A DNA stretch of 64,000 nt from Dicaeum eximium (GCA_013396995.1 VWZP01004604.1:340001-404000), one strand, 5' to 3'; counted from the first letter of the stretch, positions 28,228-41,100 are shown. Notes: generated from the sequence alone by a model not told the origin. Made by a program: numbers and translations.

Positions 28228-28306
28228 ATCAAATGTCACATGACCCAGCTATGCGTCCTTTGATGAGTTAATCATTGTTCCACAAAGGCCAGAACTGCCC
28301 TTTGAA
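28228..28306. promoter_or_regulatory. Candidate TCF/LEF site cluster
   Basis: Within 79 bases there are ATCAAA (28228-28233), CCTTTGAT (28257-28264, reverse of ATCAAAGG), CAAAGG (28283-28288) and CCTTTGAA (28299-28306, reverse of TTCAAAGG), plus an ATTGTT SOX-like core at 28274-28279. Two fit the TCF/LEF consensus well. Short motifs occur by chance, so this is only a candidate enhancer. Confidence 0.25.
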
Positions 28307-28665
28307 CATATTTTGTATAATAGACAAGGAACTGCTTTTTCACAAGAGTTTTCATGCAGCACTGCAAAAACCAGAACAACTACTAACCACTTAGACTACT
28401 AATAAGGCATGTGACACCCATGTCCTTTTCTGAAGAGCCACAAAATGCAATGAACCAAACATTGAGAAGATACCTTCTAAACCATTTTTCCCCCAAATAT
28501 AACCAAAAATAGAAGCAAAGGGACCTTCTGTCACCCAGTGAGGTATTTATGTTATCCACTGATGACTGCAACAAGATATAATGATAGAGAAACAGTAAAA
28601 TATGGCCACAGTATAATAACCACTGCTTATGTTACTGGCACCTAGGAGGCATTGTCATCAATCAG

Positions 28666-28800
28666 AAGCCACTGTGCTAAGCAGTGTATGAATACAAAGA
28701 AAAATATGAGACAGCCCCTGCCTCTGGAAACAGAAGGCCCAAGAGGTGGTTACAACATCCCACTATGCAGTCTCAGGCAGGCGAGACAGCAAATCCCCAC
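28666..28800 (+). repeat. Old SINE-like or LINE-end repeat relic
   Basis: CACTGTGCTAAGCAGTGTATGAATACAAAGAAAAATATGAGACAGCCCCTGCCTCTG resembles an ancient amniote interspersed repeat (CACTGT.CTAGGC.GTGTACAAACAC...GACAGTCCCTGCCC). The match is from memory and diverged; the right end is uncertain. A 104-codon open frame overlaps it and is discounted. Confidence 0.4.
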
Positions 28801-31318
28801 TGTCAGCTTTCCTGCCTCATCACAACAAAGGACACTGCTGAAGACTCTGCCAAGTGTGGTGCTTGTGGCAGACATAAGCTGCTCACTGGAAGATCATTTA
28901 CATGACCCCATCTCAATGCAGGTTTTACAGAATGGCATCTGTCATTTATTCTACAATATCCAATAGTAATTTTCACTTGTTTCTAACTTTCTTTGTCTTC
29001 AGTTCATTACTTCTGTATTTGTATTACTACAGTAAGTCCATGAATCTTCTGGGAATTGCCAGTGTTTAGTGGATACTGTCTCTTCTAGGAAATCAAATGC
29101 GAAAATTCACACCTATCTGAACTTTTCTTGAATACAATTTTGGAATTCCATACAGCAACTATAGCTTTTCCATATGGTATTGTCTTATGAAGCACCTAGA
29201 CTCAACATTTAGTTAGGAGAAAACAGAAAGATAAGCAGAAAGAGAAATAACCATATAGTCTGCTTGCTCTCCATGAAGAGTTTTGAGCCATATACTAAGC
29301 ATGTACCAGTATTTCAACTTCTCCAATAGCACTGAATGACAGAAACTAGAAAGCTTCTACTTATTTCCTTCACTTGCCTGAATTCAAGTCTTGAATGTTC
29401 TAGAATTTACATCAATTCTTGAAAAACAAAAAAAATCCAAAACTCAAAAATTGCTTTTAAAATTAGATCTTCATATAACACAACTACTAAAAAAATATAA
29501 CTCTCCTGTGCATTATGTTTGAATTGTTCAACCTCATGTTTGGCACTCCTGATACATTTGTTTATTTCTCCCTTTTACCCCATGTTCCCACCAGACTCCA
29601 AATAAATCCTTGCACTACTTTTTAGGTTTCCAGTGAGTCACAAATACTAAATAGTGTATTTAATAAACAACTATCCTTCCCCTATCGGATGCAGAAAATA
29701 TACATTATGTATGTATGTTATACGAGACAAAGATTTTGCGTGTGAAAAATATATAGAAATCTGCCCATTTAGGAAACCCGAGCCATTTTGCTTCCCCCTC
29801 CAGAGAGAAACTTGAGGAGGAAGGAAAATTCTCTAGGAAGTCTAAGGTAGTACATGGGGTTTGGTCATCTGACAAACTTTTAGGAGGAAGTATTTTGTGA
29901 ATGGTCAGAATTCTGTGATTGGTAAGAAGCACTCTGCTCTAGAAAGTCATAAACTGTCTGCTTAGCTCCTGTGAGAATGGTAATTGTACATCTGGTGTCC
30001 TGAAATGCCTTCTCAGCTGGAGAGAGGAACTTGGAGAAATAGTGAGTCACACTACCAGATTTTGATGTGAAAATCCTGCCAGCAAGTGCCTGTGGAACAT
30101 TCTTCTCCCTCCATGCACTCCGTGAAGTTCTGTCACCACTGAGCATTTGGATACTACTCCCAGCATACCTCTGCTAGAAGTACTGAGATTGTGGTGAGAT
30201 CCTGCACATGCTGAGGCCAGTGAGAGGTTCCCAAAAGATTTGACAATATTATTTTGGGGAGTCTTAAGTGTTTGCAAAAAACAATGGTTATCACAATTTT
30301 TGTTATGATGTATTATCTTTCTGTATTTGGACCTCCTAGGTTCTAAGAAAGGATTTACCAGATTGCTATAATTTGTCATTTCAATAAAGATAAGTTTCAC
30401 TATGTAATACTGGAAAGGAAGGGGTCATGGGTTTTATAAAGCCATTAGGCAAACAGCAGTTAACTTTAAATTCTGGCATCTGTGATACCCAACTTCCCAT
30501 TTTCAATATACTTATGGCTGGGAGAGCCCCATCATCACCTGGGAAATTCAGCAAGGAAAACCAGTGAGCATATGATTACATGAATTCAACTAGTTTTGGC
30601 AAAAGAAACTTCTAAGAGCAAGAGAAGCTTTAGCAGCAATAAAAACATTTAAATGATGATCAAAAACGTCTCCTTAGCTGTCACAAGGAAATATTATTTG
30701 GGTTTAACTCCATTTGGCATAGAAGAAAGTGAATCTATTCAGTAACAATTCACCCACAGCTAAGACAAAATCAGCTATTACTGAATCTAAACTGGTGAGA
30801 AATATTCTCTGTGAACAGTATCAGGTACCTGGAGAACAAATAAATTATCACTCTCGAAGTTGACATTGTATGGAGAAATGAAAGCAGAGTAATTCTCATG
30901 CTTCTCTCTAATTGCTTTACAACTTAAAAAAAAACCCAAAGAAACAACAAAAAAGCCCAGTAATATTTAAAGCATTTATTTTGGAAGCACTACTTTTAAA
31001 AAGTGTGTTGTTCTTACAAGTATTATCACCATCTAGTGACCCTTGCTTACAGATTTGTTTAGCTGGTAGTCTTGAATGGCATAGCTTTGTCATGCAAGAT
31101 GAAGAGAAAACCCATCCCCATTAAGCAGCATAGAAAGGAAGTAGCATTATGCATCTCGCTGGCATGAGGAACCACAAGGATCACACTAATGCAGAAATTA
31201 ACTCAAGTACACATTTTGATTTGGCAACAAAACATTTTCAAAATGACAGCATTGATATGCCTGAGGATCTCATATTACTCAACCTCAAATTAGTCCTATT
31301 GTATAGGCATGTGAGTCT

Positions 31319-31372
31319 ATTTTTATATATACTTATGTATATATGTATATCTATACACATACATATACATAA
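31319..31372. repeat. Imperfect (TATACA)n-type simple repeat
   Basis: A low-complexity stretch of TATATA, TATGTATA and CATACATA units. Confidence 0.85.
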
Positions 31373-31599
31373 ATGAAACCTTGATGTTAAATGAATTTGG
31401 AAAACAACAAATCACCAATATTTGACAGACCATGAAAAAAAACCTTAGTCATATACTGAAAAGAAACAGAGGACTAGAATGATTATCAGGTTGAGAATGT
31501 TCGTTTCAATTCAGTTTCAGAAATAATGAATAATATTATAAATGTAAGAATTGAGCTCCAATGTAATTTCCTTCTTGAAATTTTTACAAAGACTGCCTA

Positions 31600-32274
31600 G
31601 TTTAATATTTTAAAATCCACTCTTGTGGATTTATTTGTGTAATATCTTTCAGTTACAAGACCACATATTGTAACAGTTACAATTAAATTGTATCAGTTAC
31701 AGTTCAGTCAGAATACAAAATTTCCTTTTACTCAAGAGCCAGTAAAAGGGAAGCTTTCAGCTCTAAAGGACAGTTACTGCAAAATCAGAATTAATAAGGG
31801 TCTTTCAATTTAAAAGCAGAATTGCAGTACACAGAGATTCAGAAATACTTTTTCTCAGGACTTCAAAAAACCCCCATGCTATAATGTGCTAATAAATACA
31901 CATGAAAGATTATGAAATTAATAAAAACTAAGTTAAATCAATGAAACATGGGAAAGGTTTATATTCCAAAACATTTATCACTTTTCAACAGCTTTGTAGA
32001 CTAAGTTAAAAAAATGCAGCCTTCTTGGTAGGCTTGCAAGTTATTCAAGTAATGTCTACTGAAAGGCACCTCTGAGATTTTGTGTTTCAACAGTTAAAAC
32101 TGAAGTCTTACCTGAAAAAGGATGGCAGCATAAAATCAAGTATGTAAATCCAGTTATAGAGTTTAAAAGTCTTAGGGCATCTCAAAACATGAAAAGCCTT
32201 TGTTCCACTCTGCTTTCAACTGGCATGTATGTCTCACTGTGAGATGTGCCCTAGTCTGGGGGCTGGTGTGCTAC
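31600..32274 (-). other. SLC38A11: SLC38A11 probable 3' UTR
   Basis: Downstream of the stop on the minus strand, the first good polyadenylation signal is AATAAA (read as TTTATT at 31630-31635 on the plus strand), followed closely by an ATTAAA (31601-31606). This would give a 3' UTR of about 0.65 kb. The true cleavage site is not visible from sequence alone. Confidence 0.45.
31630..31635 (-). terminator. Candidate SLC38A11 polyadenylation signal
   Basis: AATAAA on the minus strand, the first one after the SLC38A11 stop codon, about 640 bases downstream. An ATTAAA variant lies about 25 bases further on. Confidence 0.4.
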
Positions 32275-32520
32275 CTATGGTGCAAGTGTGCTGTTGAGGA
32301 AAGAAACATTACTAAGGGAGCAATAGAACATTTCTTTTCCGTGGCTGCATTCCTGGGGATGCAAGACAGTCATGACAAACCCAACTGCCATCACTAGCAC
32401 ACCAAGAACAAGAATCAGGCAAGATATGAGGTTATCGGAATGGTTCCACCGCTCCTTGGACAGCCTTAGATAACACGCTGATGGGATGATAAAAACAAGT
32501 GGGGTAGCACTCAGAACTCC
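32275..32520 (-). CDS. SLC38A11: SLC38A11 last coding exon 12 (residues 354-434, stop)
   Basis: After a CTACACACAG acceptor the frame runs 81 codons to a TAG stop at 32275-32277. It encodes GVLSATPLVFIIPSACYLRL (a membrane span), a short charged loop (SKERWNHSDN), the last span (LISCLILVLGVLVMAVGFVM) and a tail. The tail has two cysteines (ECSHG and FYCSL) and two glycosylation motifs (NVS and NST) close to the end. This fits a C-terminus on the outside of the membrane. The human tail has a similar CTHGQEMFYC segment. Confidence 0.95.
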   Translation of the reverse strand, partial: GVLSATPLVFIIPSACYLRLSKERWNHSDNLISCLILVLGVLVMAVGFVMTVLHPQECSHGKEMFYCSLSNVSFLNSTLAP

Positions 32521-33402
32521 CTGTGTGTAGGAAAGAGCAATAGAAAAAACCTCATAAGCATGTTTATTTAGATATGAAGAACAAAACCCTAAATTTCTTA
32601 ACAGTTGTGATTAGACTGATGCAACAGTAAAACAAAACAGAGGATAAAGGCCTTTTCCTGTGCTGCTATATGGAAAACCTTTTTTTCAAAGTCTCAAATA
32701 ATAGGCAAAAATATCTGGGAAACTATTTCCAATTATTAAGATTTATTTAAATGCTTTTGCTTTGCTGAAACAGATTATTTTAACATTGCAAGAAGCATTT
32801 AATCTTATTACTTAAAGTTTCTCAGCTTAAGAGATAAAGTCCAAACACAGTTCTTCAATATTTGAACTGAATTAAAATATTTAAGATAATTCCATGGAGG
32901 AGTTTAGATATAACACTGCGTTTAAAAGGAATACAGTTTTTTAGAAAGTGGAAGCATCATGTAGCAGTTCAAAGAATTCTGATCAGTTTTGACATTTATA
33001 ACCTGATTTAGATTGACTTCCCTATGAAAGCAAAGCTCCTTTTGACAGAGTAGAATCTTTCCACTCACTAAAAATTCAGCTCCTGTTTAAATGCTCTCTT
33101 AGAAAGGGACAAACAAAAAGCACTTTTAAAAATTCTTTTTATAGTAAAGCCACTGCAGATTAGCATATGAGTTATACATCAAAAGGGAGAAATTTCATGT
33201 AGAAATTTTGAATGTTTATTTTGTTACATACTTAACAAACACTATGTTTCCATTTAATTATGGTGAGATAGTAATCCAGCCTAAGTATTAACTTTACATC
33301 ATCATTTGTACAGAAGTACCAATATTTGTATGGTAGAACCTGTTAACAGTGATCATATAGACATCAGAAATAGATACAAACACAAAGTATCTTCTCCATG
33401 AA

Positions 33403-33438
33403 AATTAAGCTTTAGTAATTAAGCTTTAGTAATTAAGC
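33403..33438. repeat. Short tandem repeat, 14-base unit
   Basis: The unit AATTAAGCTTTAGT is repeated two full times and then partially (33403-33416, 33417-33430, 33431-33438), in SLC38A11 intron 11. It probably arose by replication slippage. Confidence 0.85.
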
Positions 33439-33852
33439 TGTGAAGTAACACAAACCAGAATCCCAGTAAAAGAATAACAAAGCAAACCCTGTGGCCCTTT
33501 GACTCCCATATGACCCAATAGTGTCCCTGGGAAATTACCACCAGGCAAACACAATGGCTTGTGTTTTGTTCTAAAACCAGAATGAAGGGAAAGAGTAAAC
33601 AGGGTCAGAGAAATAGTATCAAATGCCATCTGTAGTGAAGAGCCAAAAGACAGCTCTTCTGCTGGACAGAAAGCCAGCTGAAAAGACAGATCACCTTTCT
33701 TTCACATGTAAATACTCTATCTATTCATTTTTCCCTACTGCTAGATATCGAGACTGAACAATCTTTCTGAGAACAATTACTACATCCAATAAATACCTAC
33801 AGCTATATTGTCAAATTCTCTCTTCAAAAGGAAAAAAAAAAACCACAAGATA

Positions 33853-33900
33853 GGAGCTACCCATGCAAATGCCTGGCATGGAGCTACCCATGCAAATGCC
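33853..33900. repeat. Tandem duplication carrying two octamer motifs
   Basis: A 21-base segment (GGAGCTACCCATGCAAATGCC without its first base is exact in both copies) occurs at 33853-33873 and 33880-33900, six bases apart. Each copy contains a perfect ATGCAAAT octamer (33863-33870 and 33890-33897), the consensus for POU-family factors. It lies in SLC38A11 intron 11. Confidence 0.85.
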
Positions 33901-34455
33901 AAGCTATCAGCTTGACTACTGACTAACTGCTTAGGAAAAAAACCCACTGCATTGATGGAATACCTGCTTTTGAGGGAATTGTATATTTTCAGTGACCATC
34001 TCTGTGGTCTAGCTACTACTGGTTCTTTCTTTCTACTTCCCTCTTTGTTTTTGCCCCTTTGGCACAAGGCAGTCACTACAATCTGCCCCAGTGTTAAGTG
34101 ATTTGCCAACTTCATCAGAAGCAGGGACTAGAGAAAGAAATGATAAATTCAGTACCACTATAAAATCTGGATGACTATTTCAATGATTTCTGCTGTGGCT
34201 TAACACATTTGGTAGGTCATAGCCACATGCCTTATCTACAAAACTGTTCTAAAACCCTCCCCAACCATATGAATTTTACTTCTTGAACTTCGTTTCACCT
34301 TTAGTTATCTGTTTTTGAAGCAGTAATTCCTCCTCCTAACACTACTACTGACTATGTCAAATTATGTAAGATTTTCAGTAGAGCTGTGGATTTTAAAAAG
34401 TTCTGATTTACTAATAAGTGATTTATTAAATAAAAGAGTACACAGGTTCACTTAC

Positions 34456-34587
34456 ATTCAGCTCTAAAACTATTCCAAGGCAATCATATGCCAATGATAT
34501 ACCAGTCGCCACAGCAACGATAACTACTGTCACAGCAACATGGAAAACTGTTGAGAGGTTCCCATGGAAAAACACATTGGCAATCAC
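34456..34587 (-). CDS. SLC38A11: SLC38A11 coding exon 11 (residues 310-353)
   Basis: A 132-base exon, whole codons at both ends, with a TTTCAG acceptor and a GTAAGT donor. It encodes VIANVFFHGNLSTVFH, which has a possible glycosylation motif (NLS). A hydrophobic span (VAVTVVIVAVATGISLAY) and the conserved block DCLGIVLELN follow. Confidence 0.95.
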
Positions 34588-35237
34588 CTGAAACAGAACC
34601 ACAATTTTAAACCTTGATTCTTCTCCTTACATTAAGAAACAACTTACTCCAGACCTTCTAAACTTAGGAAATTAAAGGAATGGGTGAGAATACACTGGCT
34701 GAATTTTACTTATCTTGCTTCAAGAAAATATCTGCTTCCAAAAATAACTCATAACAATCCTAACTAAAATTGCAGAACACTTGCCAAATTGACTTAGTTT
34801 TACCTATAGGCTTTCAGAATTTACTCTTTTCTCATTTGCCCATTACAGAATAAATCCATCTATAATTATTTATTGAACTGATGAATTTCCTAGATGGAGA
34901 TACTTCTAAAAAGCAAAACTATTAAGAATGAAAAGTATTTTTGGCTATTCCCAACACAGTAACAACAGTGTAATTTATGCCAAACTTGAAATTTTAAGCA
35001 GTCCTGATATTATTATTAATATAATGCTGACTACTATTATAAGTGTAAAACAACATTGTATGGCCACTGTCTAAACAGTACGACTTATCCCCCATACTCA
35101 TTGCATGTAGCAGGATAAAATATGCTGCTATTAAACACAGATCAATCATAGATTTCAGCTACAATATGTATTAATAATGTGAGAATATTATTAATATACA
35201 ACAACAGTGTTAAAGGGAAAATATAATATATTCTTAC

Positions 35238-35350
35238 CTCTCTGGTCACAAAACATTCAAGAGGGAAGGTCAGAATTACAGTAACTCCATAACAAAACCT
35301 TCCAAATGTAGCAAGGTTGTCATCTTTACAGTAGTTTTCAAATATATCTC
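35238..35350 (-). CDS. SLC38A11: SLC38A11 coding exon 10 (residues 272-309)
   Basis: A 113-base exon starting in phase 1 and ending on a whole codon, with an ATACCTCAG acceptor and a GTAAGAA donor. It encodes GDIFENYCKDDNLATFGRFC and then the span YGVTVILTFPLECFVTRE. The sequence is almost the same as in mammalian SLC38A11, including the cysteines in NYC, RFC and ECF and the TRE end of the helix. It is one of the strongest single identifiers of the gene. Confidence 0.96.
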
Positions 35351-37050
35351 CTGAGGTATAGCAAAACACCAATTAGCTTGAACTTCACATCATTTACCTA
35401 CATTTGCAACATGAAGTGCAGGTTACTGGAGTTACTGGAGTAACTGAGATTTTCTGATCTCTTCTTCTAACTAGAAACTAGTGACAGTCACAAGCCATGT
35501 CCAGGAGCAACTTTCAGGTTATCCTGCTGGTTAAGCAGTGTTTTTACCTCAAGTAGCATTTATCTTCAAAAAATATTTTAAAATATACATATCAGAGTTT
35601 GTCATCTGTTATCTTCCCATAACATAGATTTTGTATGAGATGCCAGGATTTGATTACATCAATATGTGAATGATTCAGAAAGAAAGCTTATGTGTAGGAG
35701 ACAAATTTTCCCTAAAAACTCCTAGAACCACAATTACATAAAAAAAGGTGAGAGTTACCTGAGGAGAACTGCATTTCCCTGATAGCATCTAATCACAGCT
35801 AATAAGCTGTAGAGAAGAATTTCAAGTATTCTGACCTCAAAAGCCCATTATAAACATATGGATTATTACCTAGCAAATCTTCTTATATCTAAAAACAAAA
35901 GCATCACAATAAAATCCAAATAATCTTGCTTGGTGTTTAGCACAAAGCATCTGTAATAATGATCTCTGAAGCACAAGAGACAGTGCAAGACAGTGACCAG
36001 ATGAACTATCAGTTCTCTTTTATGTGGTTATGATACTGTCTCATGATTTACTACTTTAGGAATCACAATGGCACTGAAGAAGCAATAAGGTGTACTTTAA
36101 ACAGCCAAAATATTTTGACAGGGGAGACAGAAGGTGAGATGGAACCTGCTAACACAAGAGTGATAAACTGAGGAGGAGCTGCAGGCAGAGCTTTCTGTAC
36201 CTGGAAGTTATTAGCCAGCATTTGGTCTACCTCAGTACATCTAGGACAGTGACTTTGCTGGAGTAAGCACTGGAGGCAGGAAAAAAGCACAGATAAACCA
36301 GGAGGCCCCATCCTACAATTTCTCTTCTCAACTAAATGCTGCTTCTCATCAGAAAAGGCCAAAGCTTGGAAGCCTCCTCCTACAGTCTGGAATGTCAGTA
36401 TTAACTAAGAGAAAATACGCTTGCTTATGAAATGTGTATTTTCCCTGAAGAAAGTAATGCACTGAAACCAATTTATACCTTGTTCTTATGACTATACCTT
36501 TTTCACTTCAACAAAATGATGTTAAATACCATGATGCAACATTGGTTAGATGTATATTTATGTGTATTCATATACCCACAGAGGGGAGAGTAGGATTAGT
36601 AAGACCAGAACAGCTGTTGCAAAGATAGGAAATATCTCTAACTCTAGGATGCTGTATTAGTACAGACAGGAAAAAATATAAGAAAATATACACAGATATA
36701 TACCAGATACCCTGTAGGATATTTTTGTTCTTAACGCTCTCGGCTGCTGGACCATACAGATAAATCATAGCTGTGTAGTCCTCCAAGTGTTTTAATGATT
36801 GAAGTATTCAAACAGGACTTCCACTGGTGAGGCTTATGCTTAACAATCTGACAGCTATTAGCATGTAGCTGACATTTTTGGATCCTGTTATGGTTGTTGG
36901 GTAACTATGAGGAATGTCCTATTTCTGCTCAAATAAACTATGATTTTTGCATTTTTACAATGACCAAGATGCTTACAGAAAAAATCAGACACGAAGGCAG
37001 AAATGTAAGGATTATAGCAAGCACCAAAATTGGGGAATCAAGCAGTTTAC

Positions 37051-37212
37051 CTTCTGTGTATCCTGTAAAAGTCATATATCCACTGGCAGCAAACACTACA
37101 CTGATGACAAGAGCAAGGGCCACAGACACATGTGTGACTTGAGACCAATTCTTTAATGTGGGTTCTTCCAGAGACTCATATATTAAAAAGCTGTTATGAT
37201 GGCAGATGAATG
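37051..37212 (-). CDS. SLC38A11: SLC38A11 coding exon 9 (residues 218-271)
   Basis: A 162-base exon, phase 1 at both ends, with a GTTTCAG acceptor and a GTAAAC donor. It encodes FICHHNSFLIYESLEEPT, corresponding to the SLC38 family F.CH segment. A cytoplasmic loop (LKNWSQVTHVS), a full membrane span (VALALVISVVFAASGYMTF) and the start of an extracellular loop (TGYTE) follow. An open frame running through this exon into the next intron appears to start with Met, but that Met lies upstream of the acceptor and is not a real start. Confidence 0.95.
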
Positions 37213-38040
37213 CTGAAACACACATGACAGTTAAATCAAATGTATGAATTCATGCATAAATGCATAGAGAGACAGCACAGTTTGAATCCACTCATTATTA
37301 AATACAAACATTAATCTTGCATTGAGTGGCAAAGATAAATCGCTTGAATCTTTGCTTGCTTAGCTGATTTGATGAAGATTTATATTCATCCCAAGATGAT
37401 TCTGATTGCATTATCCTTAAATGCTATACCATTTCCCACCCTCCATATCTCCATTCCATAGCTATCTCCTCTTCCTGCTCTTCTTTTACTTAAGAACTCA
37501 GCAGCAGATTTGAGAAGTTTTTTGTTTTGTTTTGTTTTAATCTACAGAGCCATTTGCTACTTTCAGACTTCATACAGCATCCATTTTAGGCAGCAGCCAT
37601 CATTGGAAGGCCTCAAATTTTCACAACACTAACAAGAAATAATATACCAGATCCTGCAGGCAGGAACAGATTTCAGAATGGGGACTTTTCTGTTAGAGGT
37701 TATTCAAGGGAATGCAGAATGATCCCAGCCCCCTCAGTTTATCAGTTAGACAAACTCACTGATGCAGGGGCTTTAGGATGACCTGCACAGGTGAGCTGGA
37801 CTCACATGCACACTGTCTCTGCTACAGTGGCAAGCCTCTAGGGCCAAATGGACAATGGATAAGGTTAATGTCTTACACAGCAACAATGACATTCATGTGG
37901 ATCATTCAGTCAATTTCTTTTGTTTTCTACATCAGTTTAACATGAATATAAAAAAAAAGTTCTTGTTTCAAAATATTAAATAGTTTCTTACAATTGATCT
38001 TAATATTGAAAAAAAAAATCAAATAGCAAAAAACACTTAC

Positions 38041-38111
38041 CAAATGACATCACCCCAACGGCTTGTACTGCATTTGGTTTTGCAAATATCCATGCATTTT
38101 CTGATTTGGGT
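38041..38111 (-). CDS. SLC38A11: SLC38A11 coding exon 8 (residues 194-217)
   Basis: A 71-base exon with a TTTTAG acceptor and a GTAAGTG donor, starting in phase 2 and ending in phase 1. It encodes PKSENAWIFAKPNAVQAVGV and the beginning of the next membrane span. The AW.FAKPNA.QAVGVMSF block is almost invariant in SLC38A11. The intron before it is the longest in the gene, about 5.0 kb. Confidence 0.94.
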
Positions 38112-41100
38112 CTAAAACAGACATTTTAATAGATTACCCTCTTTTCAAATGTCAGTTATTAAAAATTACTTGAGTAATATGCTGTAATACAGAACTGCTG
38201 CTAGACAGATCTCCAGAACTCTCTGAAATAGCCCCAGTGCTTATCAACAAGCTGAAACCAGGGAGATACCTCTCTCATCTCCCTTTTTTTGTTCAAGTAT
38301 TTCTGTAAGCAGTGTTTACAGTCAAAAATGTCAGCCTGTTTCAGTTTTGTAAATTAAACTCTTCAAGTCAGCATATACCAAGAAACGGCAAAAGGTAAAA
38401 GCTGTTACTGATTGTGACTAAGGTTATCTCAACTGAAAATGTTCTGACTATTTAGAGGTAATTTCTACCTTCAAATTTAAACATGTAATCCAAGCAGTCT
38501 AGAGATACCATTTTACTAGGCTACAAATCAAGTGAGGGAGTTTGCCTTTCTTTACACCTCTTCCAACTGTTCCTCATAGTAAAGAGATTCCACTACTTCC
38601 CAAAACATAAAAGAAAGTGTAAGAGAGTACATGGAGACTTTTACAGTAAGGCAAGAATGTAATATTTCCTACACCTCCTCCTCTAAGATATGCTCATAGA
38701 TTTGGACCTGTGGTAATTGCAATGCTTAGAGGAGGATCATCAGCCAACTCTGTTAAAAACCATTTACTGCATGAACTTAATCTTGGAATAAAGAGCCAAA
38801 ATGAAGAAAACCAGGGAAGAACACAAAACATCCTTTTCCAGAAATACTATTTGCTGAAAACACCAAATGAAATTCACAAGCTAGTTAAATATTGAATTTG
38901 TAATAGTAAAACACAGACAATGAAAAACAATCCAGAGAGGCTTGCTCTTAAAAAGTTGGCTACTGCTAACCTTGATTGCTCTGTTTTTATTTAGAGGGAA
39001 AGCTGCTGCCACCTGAGGCCTTAAGATGATCTTTTCCTACTGCCCTAGGAAGCAGTATGGCACTCAGGCCAGATCTGTGAAGGTAACAATGGCAGCTTTA
39101 TTTCTCCCTCTCTTTGGTGATCTCTCCCTCTCGCTGGTTTTGACAGCTGCAGTGGCATATGCTATACCAGGTTTCATTGCTTTCAAATGTTTAAATTACA
39201 CCTCCAGCCCCTAAAAATAAACAGATTAAAATAAAAGTAATAATAAAAAAAAGTAAAAAAAAAGTTGCAGTTTCCTCTTTCAGAGCTCATATCCTACTAT
39301 TTCTTGAGTTCAAATAGTCTATCCTTCCTTTTTCATATTAATAAAACCCAGATTTAAAGTACCTAATACACATTCAGTTCAGACTTCGAGCAGCTTTTCA
39401 GTTCGTAAGCTGTGGTCGCAAAGTTTAACTTTGAAGTTAACAGAACCTGAAGATAAAATCAAGTTCCCTTTTTTTGTCCTCAGGTACAGTATATTGTCTT
39501 GAAATGCTGTAACATATTGCTTTTAGCCTTAAGCAGCTAAATATGGCCCTCCTAAAATATTCTCGGACTCAGCATGTAGATGTAAAGTACTATGGATGAA
39601 ATAGAGCTATGTGGCATTTGTCTTGAGAAATAAGAGTTCTGACCTTCTATAGCTGCTGTTGTCCCTTATGTAAGCTCCCTTAATATTATAGTGCCACTGA
39701 TTTAAAATCACTATACCTAAAGATGTGTCTAGAAAAGTAACATAAATAATTTTGAATGTAGTATCTTTCAGGAAAACATTCACATCTGACTGGAAAAATT
39801 GCACAAACATTTCAAAATAAAGAGTATAAAGGAAGCTAACACTACATTTGTTCCATTCTGTAACCACTAGAGGTCAGCTTTGATACTAAACATACAAATT
39901 GAAAATTTGTTTTATATTTTCCTTTGACAGCAGAAGTTTTCTTTGACTCTTTCCTAGTAATAATTAAGTTAGATTACCTAATAGCTTATAAACCAAAATA
40001 TTTTTAAATTCAAAGAAATAAATAATGCTTTTGCCTGAAACACATTAAATTTCTGTGAAAACAGTACTTCCTGTGCAATGTTATAGCTATATTACAAGCT
40101 CCTACAAATACAGATTTAAAAAGGGAATTCAGAAAGCATATGAATTCCACTTGAAATATTTTCAATAAAGTGGCCAATTAATTAAAAAAAAAACAAAAAA
40201 CAACAAATCAAAGGAGCTGGTTTTCCCCTTGCACAGTGTCAGTTTATGTACTAGCAATATGCAAAAGACCAAGATATTGCTTTGCTTTACCAATGAATGA
40301 CAAATCAGATTAGGAGTATTATTAGGGGAAAAAAATCCAAAAGAACAAAATCCTACTTATTTAGCAGCCTAAGAAGATAAATTCCTTCCATTCTAGGTGC
40401 AGAATCGAGGAAGAATTTCAGATCCCTGATTTGAACACCACCAGCAGCTTGCAATGTCCTACAATGTATGCTGGTACAGATGTGCTATTTTCTTCAGTAA
40501 CTCATATACTGCTGCATGTGCTTTGAAAAACATTTTCATATTGTGGGAATAGAGTGATCTCATGCAGTGAAAGCACACAGCCAGAAATTCCATTTCTGAG
40601 TGTTTGGAACTGAGAGTCAACAGTTCTAGAGCTGTGACCACATCAATAAGAAATTACTCCCAAGTTCAGTCTGCAGAACACACAGACTTATGAAAAGTTC
40701 CTGGGAAAGGGTGCAGGTGACATGGAAGTGTCTATATTAAATAAGACTTCATAGAAAGACTTCTCAGAAAGAGAAAACTGTGTCAGAAAACAGTAGGTGT
40801 TAGTTACAGAAGAGCCATATAGTGAACAATCACATAAAATCACTCACAAGCCAAAGGGCAACTAATGGAAACATCATCTTTCAAAGTAAACATACACAAA
40901 TTGATATAAATATATGCATCTCTATAGGCAGATACATGCACACCCTGAAAGAATATCACAAGAACACAGGACAACTTGTTGTGGTTTTTCAATACTGCTG
41001 CTACTGTTCAAGATTAATTTTTTTTTTGGAGGGGATTTTTGTTCTGACCTACATTCTTGTTAGGAGTTACTAGGGGAAGATTTTAACTGCTGCTTATATA

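Larger units (their letters stand above)
9500..31599. other. Intergenic region between the CpG island and SLC38A11
   Basis: About 22 kb without a recognisable gene on either strand. The longest open frame (142 codons at 24293-24721) has no domain-like sequence. Contents that can be named are a CR1 relic near 12.5 kb, a duplication around a single N at 21.6 kb, a TCF/LEF-like site cluster at 28.2 kb, an old SINE-like relic at 28.7 kb and a few simple repeats. The rest is unassigned. Confidence 0.7.

Noticed and set aside
28652..28966. 104-codon plus-strand open frame
   Set aside because: It overlaps an old repeat relic and shows no known domain.
36938..37225. 95-codon minus-strand open frame starting with Met and containing FICHHNS
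   Set aside because: Only 37051-37212 is coding (SLC38A11 exon 9). The Met lies upstream of the splice acceptor and the end of the frame is intron.
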